DNA of 6,376 nucleotides from Spirochaetaceae bacterium (GCA_031269165.1 JAISZQ010000199.1:1-6376), one strand, 5' to 3'. Positions 1-5,884 are shown, counted from the stretch's first letter. Notes: generated by a model not told the origin, from the letters alone. Made by a program: numbers and translations.

Positions 1-76
1 GCGTACATTCGCGGACAAAAAAACTAAAAATCTGTGTGATCCGTTGACCACTCTTATATTCCATTGGCTTAAGTTG

Positions 77-105
77 TTGACAGTGGGAGACTTCCCCCTT
101 ATGTT
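77..105 (+). promoter_or_regulatory. Candidate sigma70 promoter P1 of the lipoprotein/HEAT operon
   Basis: A perfect TTGACA (77-82) is followed after 17 bases by TATGTT (100-105, 4 of 6 consensus). Transcription would start near 112 and leave a leader of about 65 bases before the ATG at 177. A small dyad, GGGA (85-88) and TCCC (93-96), lies in the spacer and could be an operator, although four-base arms are weak evidence. A second, stronger-looking promoter lies downstream at 166-194. Confidence 0.45.
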
Positions 106-107
106 TG

Positions 108-123
108 GTTTTGGAACAGCCTC
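108..123 (+). repeat. Short dispersed repeat, copy 1 (GTTTTGGAACAGCCTC)
   Basis: Bases 107-120 occur again as an exact 14-base inverted copy at 4088-4101. Bases 108-123 match 4127-4142 in direct orientation at 14 of 16 positions. This copy covers the predicted start point of promoter P1. Three related copies within 6.4 kb, all in non-coding DNA, suggest a dispersed intergenic repeat, but its function is unknown. Confidence 0.45.
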
Positions 124-165
124 TAATATATCAACGATAAAATTGAGCATATTCTGTATTAATTC

Positions 166-194
166 TTGACAAAACAATGAAAATGGGGTATATT
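166..194 (+). promoter_or_regulatory. Near-consensus sigma70 promoter P2 overlapping a start codon
   Basis: TTGACA (166-171, 6 of 6) and TATATT (189-194, 5 of 6) are separated by exactly 17 bases. Transcription would begin near 201, downstream of the ATG codons at 177 and 183. The transcript could therefore only make the lipoprotein from a later start such as TTG at 204, almost leaderless. Either this promoter is fortuitous or the annotated start is too far upstream. Confidence 0.4.
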
Positions 195-758
195 ATAGCT
201 ACCTTGAAAACAGTTATCGTTTTTGCAAGTTTTTGGATGCTATTGATTTCGTGTAAATCGGTTCCCGAAAGCAAATCGGTTTCAGCGGTGTATGACGGAG
301 AAACCATAGGAGAAACCGTAAAGGAGGAGGTTGTCGATGACAGAGTGGCTGATGATCCCGTTGTGTTTGACCCGAAAAACCCGCCCACAGAGATCTATAC
401 CGCGACGAAGCAGGATATACAGGATTTTGTACGAGAGCTGGATAACCTTATCAAGGCCAAAAATCACGATAGATGGTTGAAACTGCTTTCGCCAGGGTAT
501 CTTGCGTATATCAGCAGCAAGGAGTTCCTTGATACGGTCTCGCAACAGCCGAGACTCAAATCGCAAAATATCGTGCTCCAGAACAACCGGGACTATTTTT
601 TGAACGTCGTGGTTATGTCCCGTTCTGGACTAAAGGCAGACGATATTGAATTTCTTACGATGACGCGGGTGATGGCGTTCACGATAAACCAACAAGGGCA
701 GAGGATACGTATCTATACGCTTGATAAAACCCCAGAAGGCTGGGAGGTTGTTGAATGA
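177..758 (+). CDS. Hypothetical exported lipoprotein, possibly NTF2-like
   Basis: This 193-residue protein has a hydrophobic N-terminus ending in LLISC, a plausible spirochaetal lipobox with Cys26 as the lipid-bearing residue, so it should be membrane-anchored outside the cytoplasm. Residues 27-75 are an acidic, low-complexity linker. Residues 80-193 form a compact alpha+beta domain: a helix around VRELDNLIKAKNHDRWLKLL, then alternating strands up to a C-terminal EGWEVVE. That order resembles NTF2-like folds, but this is an impression from sequence style. The start is uncertain. ATG 177 and ATG 183 have no visible Shine-Dalgarno. TTG 204 would give the tidy signal peptide MKTVIVFASFWMLLISC and a 184-residue product, and suits promoter P2, but it also lacks a ribosome site. 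The stop overlaps the next start (ATGA), and GGGAGG at 742-747 near the end of this gene serves that start. I do not recognise a named family. Confidence 0.85.
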   Translation: MKMGYIIATLKTVIVFASFWMLLISCKSVPESKSVSAVYDGETIGETVKEEVVDDRVADDPVVFDPKNPPTEIYTATKQDIQDFVRELDNLIKAKNHDRWLKLLSPGYLAYISSKEFLDTVSQQPRLKSQNIVLQNNRDYFLNVVVMSRSGLKADDIEFLTMTRVMAFTINQQGQRIRIYTLDKTPEGWEVVE

Positions 759-1468
759 GAGGGATGAGTATGTTTAAGAGAAATATTATTTTTTTGGTGA
801 TTGCGTTTTTGCCGTTTTTCGCGCGGGCCCAGGATTTGTCGGTAGAAGATATCTATCTTCAGCAATCGGCAGAGATGCAGGTTATCCGTGATTTGAGTAC
901 CGATACCGGGCGTGACCTGAAGACGCTCGCGCTTGACTATATCGGTGAAATCATTGACCGGGGCGACGCGGATGACGAGGCTCGCAAGATTCTTGCCGAT
1001 CTCACGATGGACGGGGTTCGTAATCAGGTCCGCTTAAACGGGCGGGTGATGAACAACTTTCCCGACCTCAGAATACGGGCGGTCAATTATCTTGCGAAAA
1101 TAGGAACGCCGGAAGCGAACACCAGTCTCGTCGAGATTCTTTCCCTTGCGGCGACGCAGGTTTCGGCAGTGGACGAGGACCCTTCGGTCATCACGGCGGC
1201 GATAAGGGGCGTGTCCAAGATCGCCCTCACCGACGATAACGGCGACTCGTTGCGTGTCATCAACGCGGTTTATTGGCGGTACAATATGCTGAAACCGGAC
1301 AACTCGCTTGCGATGGCGATCGTTTCCGCGATTGACCATTTTGCCGACAAGCGTGTGAGGGACGAGGGAAGTATCAGCGTCCTTATGTCGATCCAAGCGA
1401 ATTACGAGTATATCAAGGCGGTGCGCGAGAAGGCTGCGACAACGGTTACAAAGTTGCGCGGGTTGTAA
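755..1468 (+). CDS. Exported HEAT/armadillo-like repeat protein, function unknown
   Basis: This 237-residue protein starts with a standard signal peptide: FKRN, a hydrophobic core, then FARA|QD, with predicted cleavage after Ala25. There is no lipobox, so it is probably a soluble periplasmic protein. The mature part is nearly all alpha-helical in helix-turn-helix pairs. The clearest HEAT-like unit is the stretch DLRIRAVNYLAKIG followed by TPEANTSLVEIL (about residues 104-130). Further pairs lie around 45-85, 140-170 and 190-235. HEAT repeats usually act as protein-binding scaffolds. ATG 755 is preceded by GGGAGG at 742-747 and overlaps the upstream stop, implying translational coupling. ATG 764 and ATG 770 are alternatives, the latter served by AGAGGG at 758-763. 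Co-translation with the lipoprotein suggests that the two act together in the envelope. I cannot name the gene. Confidence 0.88.
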   Translation: MRGMSMFKRNIIFLVIAFLPFFARAQDLSVEDIYLQQSAEMQVIRDLSTDTGRDLKTLALDYIGEIIDRGDADDEARKILADLTMDGVRNQVRLNGRVMNNFPDLRIRAVNYLAKIGTPEANTSLVEILSLAATQVSAVDEDPSVITAAIRGVSKIALTDDNGDSLRVINAVYWRYNMLKPDNSLAMAIVSAIDHFADKRVRDEGSISVLMSIQANYEYIKAVREKAATTVTKLRGL

Positions 1469-1490
1469 CAGCACGCCTTTGCTCGAATGG

Positions 1491-1525
1491 GGTAGCGTCT
1501 TTATGAGGAGAGGGCGTTACCTTTT
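1491..1525 (+). terminator. Weak candidate terminator at the convergent gene ends
   Basis: GGTAGCG (1491-1497) can pair with CGTTACC (1515-1521), with one G-T wobble, around a 17-base loop, and is followed by TTTT (1522-1525). It lies just after the HEAT-protein stop and overlaps the end of the opposing cyclase-like gene. The large loop and short T-run make it weak. No better terminator is visible in the 48-base gap. Confidence 0.25.
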
Positions 1526-3904
1526 GGCGAGCAGTTCGTAAAACTCGGCGTTTGCGTTGCTTCCGATGGCGCGCGTGTGTTTGCGTGTCAACGCTTCATC
1601 GATCTTGGCAACGCAATTTTTTGAGACGGAGACGCAGATTTTCTGACGGGACCCGTTTGCCGCGAGGAGCCGCGCATGATAAGCGGGAGGGCCGAACACG
1701 GCATACCCGGAGAGCGGCGTCCAAGTGAACGTACCTTCCCCGTAATCAATGCCGAAATGCCACCCCGCCGCTTCCCGACTCGTATCGAGAAGTTCGTTCA
1801 AGAACCCGACGGCTTTCCTCACCGGGTTATGCGTCCCGAGCGGCTGGTCGTCGTAGGGCGTCTCGTTTTTCATCCGGCGCAACGCGACCCGTTCGGCCGG
1901 AGAGCCGAAGGCGATGAGTACCGTGTCCCCGTGGACTCCGGCTATCACCGCGCCGGATTTCAAAAACATTTTTCGGACCTCGTCGCGAAAATTGATGATC
2001 GCCTGAGCCGCCATTTCCGCCGTTTTCCCGTTTTCCACGAGGTTCAGTGCCGGGTTTTTCACCGCGACAATCGCCGCTTGTATCGTTACCCGGTCTTCGG
2101 GCCGAGGACGACCAGCGCGGATGAGGCGCGTAAGGCGGGATTTGGCGACAGAGGGGCCATAGGCGGTGCGAAATTTGCGCGTCAATCTCCGTTTCATAAC
2201 CATCGCGCAGAGTGCCGAGACGAAAACGCCGCTTGCCGTGCCGCACAACGGGATCAAAGGGTTGATCCATACCGAGGTAACGACAAAATAGTACGAAAAC
2301 CCGGCCGGCACCGCCGCGCTGAAAACCGTTCCCACGAGGAGCGTCAGCAAAGGCGAACATAGCCGGAGCAGGAACGCGCATAAAAACACCGCACAGAGCG
2401 ACCAGAAGAATATATACCGGGCGGAAGCCGGGGTTATCGTGCTTCCTGAGATGATGGCGTTTGCGAGCATCGCCGAAGCCAGGGTATCGACCGATGCGGC
2501 ACCGAGGATGCAAAACGAATCGGGAATTTCGTGGTCGAGTTTGGCGCGGATTTCGGCAAGTTGGTCGTAGATGTCGCGCCCCGACCGGAACGCGGTCATA
2601 AGATCATCGCGCATCGTGACGAGCCGCTCTTTACCCGTAGCGTTGAGTTCTTCATTCTGGAGCAGCGAGAAAAAACTGCCGACAAGGTTGTTTTCCACGG
2701 AACTTTGATAAAAAAACGTGTCGAGTGCCGCGAAATAGGCGTTCCGCGCGTCAATCCACGCGCGTTTCAGCGAGTCATTTGCCGTTTCGTTCGTTGTTTC
2801 GTTTGCCGTTTCGTTCGGTGTCTCGTTCAGGGTGAGACCGTTTCGCAGTTCCCGTTCCCGTTCCCAGAGATACGACGGATATTTTTCGGCACTCACGTCG
2901 GCGTAGCGCCCTATATCGGTCGATTCGCTTAAGGTTTTATAGAGTGCCCGGTCGAGTTTTTCATATTCGATGAGAACGGTAAGCGGTATCGAGCGGAAAC
3001 GCTGTTCCTTTTGGAGGGCTTTAAGGAGGATCGCCCCGTCTTTGTCCAGCGTGAAAAAGCGGTCTCCTCCCGACGGAAAACCGGGTATCTGCTCCATGAT
3101 CAGATACCGGCCGACAGGACTTGCGGCGATCGCCGCAGAGCCGAAACGCCCTTTGAGCGCATGGTACCCGATGTGTTCATAATGCGGCACGTCGTTCGAC
3201 AGGTCGCCCGTTTCAAGCGGCACGACACGACGGAGCCGCCCGTCAGGATCAAGCGCGGCGTGTGAGTAGAGCAGCGCGGACGGGGCATAATTGCGCGAGG
3301 AGCCGGACGGCTTTTGCCGCGCAAGTTCGACCGAATGGTCGTCCGCGATCCAGGTGCTTGGAAACACCGTTTTGGCCCGCTCCAGTTCAAGCGTCCCCGC
3401 GTTGCTACGATGCACCGCCTCGTTGATGAGCCTCTGTTTTCCCTCCTCGGCAAAGGACAGCACCGCGTCAACAAAACGGCCCGTTTCCGCCGGGGGAACG
3501 GTTCCCATCCTGATACCCTCGAAAAGGTTCTGGATATTCCTGCCCAAATGATCAAATTCACGGTTAAAGAGGTCTAGCAACTCGGCCTCGCGGTCGTCGA
3601 TAGACGCGGAAACGCCCAGTATCGGCGTCTGAATGAGCAAACTGCCCGCTCCCATCTCCGCCATCGTCATAATGACCTGCGCGGCGGTCGTCGGATCCAT
3701 GAGGGTGTCCGTCCCTGCCGTCTCGATGATGAGGATTTCCGGCGCGACCGGGGCCTGTTCTTGTTTTGCTACGAGGAAGTCGAATAACGTCCCCAGTTTC
3801 GGGCCGTCAAGCAGAACGTACACCCCGGCCGTAACGCCCGAAGCGACAAAAAACGAGACGAGAAAGCGAAGAAAGGCGTTTTTGCCCCTGGTGTATGACG
3901 GCAT
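1517..3904 (-). CDS. CHASE2-type membrane protein with degenerate class III cyclase domain
   Basis: The 795-residue product has a membrane anchor at about 10-32. A long extracytoplasmic part begins with a CHASE2-like strand/helix (EILIIETAG at 56-64). It ends near residue 460 with ILGAASVDTLASAMLANAII, resembling the conserved CHASE2 end IGATA...HANAL. Three membrane helices follow (about 496-515, 517-537, 543-566). The C-terminal domain from about 600 aligns with class III adenylate/guanylate cyclases: VTIQAAIVAV (606-615), HGDTVLIAFGSP (658-669), FGIDYGEG (717-724), GYAVFGPPAYHARLLA (733-748). In the family, two Asp bind metal and a later Asp/Asn/Arg set handles the base and transition state. 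Here D660 is kept, the first metal Asp appears replaced (Ile612 region), and the G-D-x-x-N motif reads G-P-P-A-Y. It is therefore probably a weak or inactive cyclase, or a sensor. NET tetrapeptide repeats occupy 360-375. ATG at 3904 lacks a clear Shine-Dalgarno. The gene is monocistronic and converges on the HEAT gene. Confidence 0.92.
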   Translation of the reverse strand: MPSYTRGKNAFLRFLVSFFVASGVTAGVYVLLDGPKLGTLFDFLVAKQEQAPVAPEILIIETAGTDTLMDPTTAAQVIMTMAEMGAGSLLIQTPILGVSASIDDREAELLDLFNREFDHLGRNIQNLFEGIRMGTVPPAETGRFVDAVLSFAEEGKQRLINEAVHRSNAGTLELERAKTVFPSTWIADDHSVELARQKPSGSSRNYAPSALLYSHAALDPDGRLRRVVPLETGDLSNDVPHYEHIGYHALKGRFGSAAIAASPVGRYLIMEQIPGFPSGGDRFFTLDKDGAILLKALQKEQRFRSIPLTVLIEYEKLDRALYKTLSESTDIGRYADVSAEKYPSYLWERERELRNGLTLNETPNETANETTNETANDSLKRAWIDARNAYFAALDTFFYQSSVENNLVGSFFSLLQNEELNATGKERLVTMRDDLMTAFRSGRDIYDQLAEIRAKLDHEIPDSFCILGAASVDTLASAMLANAIISGSTITPASARYIFFWSLCAVFLCAFLLRLCSPLLTLLVGTVFSAAVPAGFSYYFVVTSVWINPLIPLCGTASGVFVSALCAMVMKRRLTRKFRTAYGPSVAKSRLTRLIRAGRPRPEDRVTIQAAIVAVKNPALNLVENGKTAEMAAQAIINFRDEVRKMFLKSGAVIAGVHGDTVLIAFGSPAERVALRRMKNETPYDDQPLGTHNPVRKAVGFLNELLDTSREAAGWHFGIDYGEGTFTWTPLSGYAVFGPPAYHARLLAANGSRQKICVSVSKNCVAKIDEALTRKHTRAIGSNANAEFYELLAKR
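2781..2828 (-). repeat. In-frame 12-bp tandem repeat (four NET-x units)
   Basis: Four imperfect 12-base units are adjacent: 2781-2792, 2793-2804, 2805-2816 and 2817-2828. On the coding strand they read NETP-NETA-NETT-NETA (residues 360-375), followed by a degenerate NDS. Units 1 and 3 are identical in DNA. Because the unit is a multiple of three, gain or loss of copies would change protein length without breaking the frame. The block sits in a hydrophilic segment of the extracytoplasmic region, probably an exposed linker. Confidence 0.85.
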
Positions 3905-3917
3905 CGTATATATTCTC

Positions 3918-3938
3918 GGTAACGGATAAGGGCGGTCT
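3918..3938 (+). repeat. 21-base dispersed repeat, copy 1
   Basis: This segment (GGTAACGGATAAGGGC and five more bases) matches 5888-5908 at 19 of 21 positions in the same orientation. One copy lies just upstream of the cyclase-like start and the other just after the beta-helix stop. In both, AAGGGC is followed 18-28 bases later by GCC plus a T-run. It may be a small dispersed intergenic or terminator-like repeat. Confidence 0.4.
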
Positions 3939-4022
3939 GGTGTCCTGCCTTTTGTCCTTCATGCTCCATGTGTCGGCTGACATTGGCCCTCATATATTTA
4001 TCGGCTAGTTCCCCCGCTTCCG

Positions 4023-4142
4023 GCGTTCATTTCACCGACGGTTCCCCGGTCATTGTCCTGTTATCGTGCTTCTCCAAAAGAAATGACGCTGTTCCAAAAC
4101 CGCGCGCGTTAGCGCACTGTCAATTCGTTTTTGAACAGGCTC
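4023..4142. other. Structured intergenic segment with paired arms
   Basis: Two paired blocks lie side by side. GCGTTCATTTC (4023-4033) pairs with GAAATGACGC (4080-4089) with one bulged T, enclosing a small ACCG/CGGT hairpin (4034-4050). GCTGTTCCAAAACC (4088-4101) is an imperfect inverse of GTTTTTGAACAGGC (4127-4140). The second pair consists of copies of the dispersed repeat also present at 107-123. The segment could be a leader RNA structure of the leftward cyclase-like gene or a remnant of a small mobile repeat. Confidence 0.45.
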
Positions 4143-4193
4143 AGGTTATATCCTTCAATATTGCGGGTTACGTTAAGCCAAGACCGCAAAAAA

Positions 4194-4230
4194 GCAACTT
4201 TTTTCACTAAAATCGCAATTTTTTCGCTAA
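4194..4230 (+). repeat. AT-rich direct repeat pair
   Basis: GCAACTTTTTTCACTAA (4194-4210) and GCAATTTTTTCGCTAA (4215-4230) are imperfect direct copies spaced 21 bases apart, about two helical turns. They sit immediately upstream of the promoter at 4237-4265. They could be tandem regulator sites or UP-element-like tracts. AAAAAAG (4188-4194) can also pair with CTTTTTT (4198-4204), but such an AT-only stem is weak. Confidence 0.4.
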
Positions 4231-4236
4231 CCCCCC

Positions 4237-4265
4237 TTGTCATTTCCTTTTTAACGTGATATACT
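4237..4265 (+). promoter_or_regulatory. Sigma70-like promoter for the beta-helix lipoprotein
   Basis: TTGTCA (4237-4242, 5 of 6) and TATACT (4260-4265, 5 of 6) are spaced by 17 bases, with an AT-rich repeat just upstream. Transcription would start near 4272 and give a leader of about 325 bases to the ATG at 4598. This is the best rightward promoter in the intergenic region, and I see no good candidate closer to the gene. Confidence 0.55.
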
Positions 4266-4338
4266 TACTTTATATGCTTTTAACACGGGCGCAAAAACAG
4301 ATTATGCCATTCTCGGGCTCATTCACAACCCCCCGCCC

Positions 4339-4367
4339 TTAATACTGTCTCGTTAAAATCGTGTCAA
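4339..4367 (-). promoter_or_regulatory. Leftward sigma70-like promoter, candidate for the cyclase-like gene
   Basis: On the minus strand TTGACA (4367-4362, 6 of 6) is followed after 17 bases by TATTAA (4344-4339, 4 of 6). Transcription would start near 4332 and run leftward, reaching the cyclase-like ATG at 3904 after about 430 bases. It faces the rightward promoter at 4237-4265, so the two transcripts would overlap for about 60 bases. Confidence 0.45.
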
Positions 4368-4466
4368 GCCCCCTCTGAAAACGTCCGCCTGTTCCTTTTT
4401 ATCTCTTATCTTTTATCTGAACGCGCCCTCAGCGCGCTCTTATCCAGACATTACCACGCATCTTTT

Positions 4467-4486
4467 TTAGGCAAAAAACGGCCTAA
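4467..4486 (+). other. Leader stem-loop 1 (A-rich loop)
   Basis: TTAGGC (4467-4472) and GCCTAA (4481-4486) form a six-base stem with the eight-base loop AAAAAACG, in the predicted leader of the beta-helix gene. A run of T precedes the stem instead of following it, so it is not a rightward terminator. Confidence 0.5.
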
Positions 4487-4490
4487 GCGA

Positions 4491-4540
4491 GTATATCCGC
4501 GCCGCAGGAACAAAAAAATTCCTGCTTGCGCGACTATATA
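4491..4540 (+). other. Leader stem-loop 2 upstream of the beta-helix RBS
   Basis: GCAGGAA (4504-4510) pairs perfectly with TTCCTGC (4519-4525) around the eight-base loop CAAAAAAA. Outside it, after a small internal loop, CGCGC (4498-4502) pairs with GCGCG (4528-4532), and flanking TATAT/ATATA tracts can extend the stem. It ends about 45 bases before the ribosome site. No T-run follows, so an mRNA-stability or regulatory role is more likely than termination. Confidence 0.55.
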
Positions 4541-4583
4541 TATCTTGACGGCGGGAAAAGACCGCATACGCGCAAGGCGCGCA

Positions 4584-4589
4584 AAGGAG
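4584..4589 (+). promoter_or_regulatory. Ribosome binding site fixing the beta-helix start
   Basis: AAGGAG at 4584-4589 lies eight bases before ATG 4598, which is followed by a classic KKNGFRG n-region and a hydrophobic core. This favours 4598 over the in-frame TTG at 4526, which would add 24 polar residues ahead of the signal peptide. Confidence 0.85.
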
Positions 4590-4597
4590 TAGCAATT

Positions 4598-5884
4598 ATG
4601 AAGAAGAATGGTTTTCGTGGTATCGCGGCATTGGTGTTCGCGCTCGGCATTATAGCCGTGGGATTTACGGGGTGCGACTTTCTGGAAGATTTCGTCAGGA
4701 TGCAGGGCGGGGACCAACCGACCGTCTTCTTTTCCGGGACGCTCGGGAAGGAGGACAGCGCCATCGATAAGATCTGGGCGGCGAAGGACGAGGACACGGT
4801 GTCCCTTACGTTGAAGAAGGGGGTGGAAACGGAAATGGTGGAACTGGGCCAGGAGGATAAAGACCTCCTGGCAGTGGGGCTGGTCCTCAACAGCGACAAC
4901 AGCCCCGCCAACGTAACCATCGACGGCAACGGCCGGGAGGTCACGCTGACCGGGACGAATACGAGTAACGCGCCCCTCATCACCGTGGGGGATGGCGTCA
5001 CCCTGACGCTGACGAACATCACCTTCAAGGGGATGGCCGCCAACACCGCCTCCCTCATCAGGGTGAATACCGGCGGCACGCTGTACATGGAAAGCGGCAC
5101 GTGGCTCACGGGTAACAAGAGCCAGAACGGCGGCGGCGTGTATGTCGATACCGGCGGCACGCTGTACATGGAAAGCGGCGCGGATCTCACGGATAACAAG
5201 AGCGACGGCGGCGGCGGCGTGTATGTCAGGGGCACGTTCAACATGAACGGCGGGACCATCAGAAACAATGAGGTCGCCAACGGCGACGGCGGCGGCGTGT
5301 ATGTCGATACCGGCGGCACGCTGATCATGGAAAGCGGCGCGTATCTCACGGATAACAAGAGCGGTGGCGGCGTGTATGTCTATAAGGGCACGTTCAACAT
5401 GAACGACGGGACCATCAGCAGGAATAAGGCGGCCTACACCACCGGGGCCTCGCAATCCAATAAGGGCCACGACGGCGGCGTGTATGTCGGCAACGGTACC
5501 ACGTTTATCATGAAGAAGGGGACCATCAGCGACAATGAAACCGATAACTCCAAGAGCAGCGGCCACGGCGGCGGCGTGCATGTTTTAATGAGCACATTCG
5601 AGATGAAGAACGGAATCATCAGCGGCAATAAAACCGGCCCCTCTGGCAAAGGCTCCGGCGGCGGCGTCTACTCCGGCAGCAGCACGTTCAAAAAGACCGG
5701 CGGCACGATTTACGGGCAGGAAGCGACAGAGGCGCTGAAAAACAGGTCTGGTAATGGTAATAACTATGGCCACGCGGTCTGTACAATCAACGGCATACGC
5801 GACAGCACGGCGGGGGAGTATGATGATCTGGACAGCACGAACAGCACGAAGGGGCCCGGGCCCGATGGCGGCGGCTGGGAGTGA
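4598..5884 (+). CDS. Beta-helix repeat lipoprotein, probably surface-exposed
   Basis: The 428-residue product begins with a lipoprotein signal: MKKNGFRG, a hydrophobic core, then VGFTGC with Cys26 as the likely lipid site. Residues 27-105 form a less repetitive cap. From about 106 (NVTIDGNGREVTLTG) the chain becomes a right-handed parallel beta-helix of the pectate-lyase-like type. Rungs repeat as GGGVYV, a short strand (GTLYMESG or GTFNMNGG), then TISxNK. Seven GG-V-Y/H turns have their Val at 181, 208, 234, 259, 295, 327 and 357, giving rungs of 25-36 residues. The tail (RDSTAGEYDDLDS...GGGWE) resembles the conserved end of such Treponema proteins as I remember them. No catalytic residues of a polysaccharide lyase are recognisable, so adhesion, a structural role or carbohydrate binding is more plausible than enzyme activity. 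Central rungs are near-identical in DNA. The gene stands alone, with a long leader upstream and mobile DNA downstream. Confidence 0.93.
   Translation: MKKNGFRGIAALVFALGIIAVGFTGCDFLEDFVRMQGGDQPTVFFSGTLGKEDSAIDKIWAAKDEDTVSLTLKKGVETEMVELGQEDKDLLAVGLVLNSDNSPANVTIDGNGREVTLTGTNTSNAPLITVGDGVTLTLTNITFKGMAANTASLIRVNTGGTLYMESGTWLTGNKSQNGGGVYVDTGGTLYMESGADLTDNKSDGGGGVYVRGTFNMNGGTIRNNEVANGDGGGVYVDTGGTLIMESGAYLTDNKSGGGVYVYKGTFNMNDGTISRNKAAYTTGASQSNKGHDGGVYVGNGTTFIMKKGTISDNETDNSKSSGHGGGVHVLMSTFEMKNGIISGNKTGPSGKGSGGGVYSGSSTFKKTGGTIYGQEATEALKNRSGNGNNYGHAVCTINGIRDSTAGEYDDLDSTNSTKGPGPDGGGWE
5138..5452 (+). repeat. Tandem duplication of a two-rung unit inside the beta-helix gene
   Basis: The unit starting at GTGTATGTCGATACCGG (5138-5296) recurs from 5297. 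The ATACCGGCGGCACGCTG block occurs at 5067, 5148 and 5307. The GGCACGTTCAACATGAACG block occurs at 5231 and, with one mismatch over 32 bases, at 5387. Offsets of 156-159 bases equal 52-53 codons, so the frame is kept. The units differ by two codons in a GGC run and by one added codon (TATAAG for AGG). High DNA identity points to recent duplication or recombination. Confidence 0.85.

Larger units (their letters stand above)
3905..4597. other. 693-base intergenic region without a credible gene
   Basis: This stretch separates the divergent cyclase-like and beta-helix genes. The only open frames are short, lack ribosome sites and have low-complexity translations with no protein character. It contains a rightward promoter (4237-4265), a leftward promoter (4339-4367), a paired region at 4023-4142, an AT-rich direct repeat (4194-4230), three TTATCT copies near 4399-4419 and two A-loop hairpins (4467-4525). 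It most likely provides the 5' leaders of both flanking genes, and an unrecognised small RNA is possible. I see no tRNA or known riboswitch. Confidence 0.7.

Noticed and set aside
44..60. TTGACC with TATATT as a further promoter
   Set aside because: The two boxes are only five bases apart, and nothing resembling a -10 box lies at the proper distance.
1676..2513. Two 228-codon frames, one on each strand, within the cyclase-like gene
   Set aside because: Both are Arg/Pro-rich shadow frames inside a long gene with clear membrane segments and domain motifs.
4188..4204. AAAAAAG/CTTTTTT hairpin as a terminator
   Set aside because: The stem has only one GC pair and no gene ends nearby on either strand.
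3968..4210. An 80-codon plus-strand frame in the intergenic region
   Set aside because: It has no ribosome site, no recognisable composition or motif, and crosses the paired segments and dispersed repeats.
4526..4597. TTG at 4526 as the start of the beta-helix protein
   Set aside because: It falls within the leader hairpin, lacks a ribosome site and would bury the signal peptide behind 24 polar residues. ATG 4598 has AAGGAG at ideal spacing.
4534..5358. A 274-codon minus-strand frame rich in PPVSTYTPPP
   Set aside because: It is the antisense image of the GGGVYV repeats, with no independent start signal.
5067..5452. Regular repeats considered as a CRISPR array
   Set aside because: The repeats are in-frame parts of a coding sequence, multiples of three, without unique spacers of constant length.
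4451..5581. A 376-codon open frame on the minus strand opposite the beta-helix gene
   Set aside because: Its Ala/Val/His/Arg-rich repetitive translation mirrors the GGC-rich repeats of the plus-strand gene. The opposite gene has a signal peptide, lipobox, ribosome site and coherent fold.
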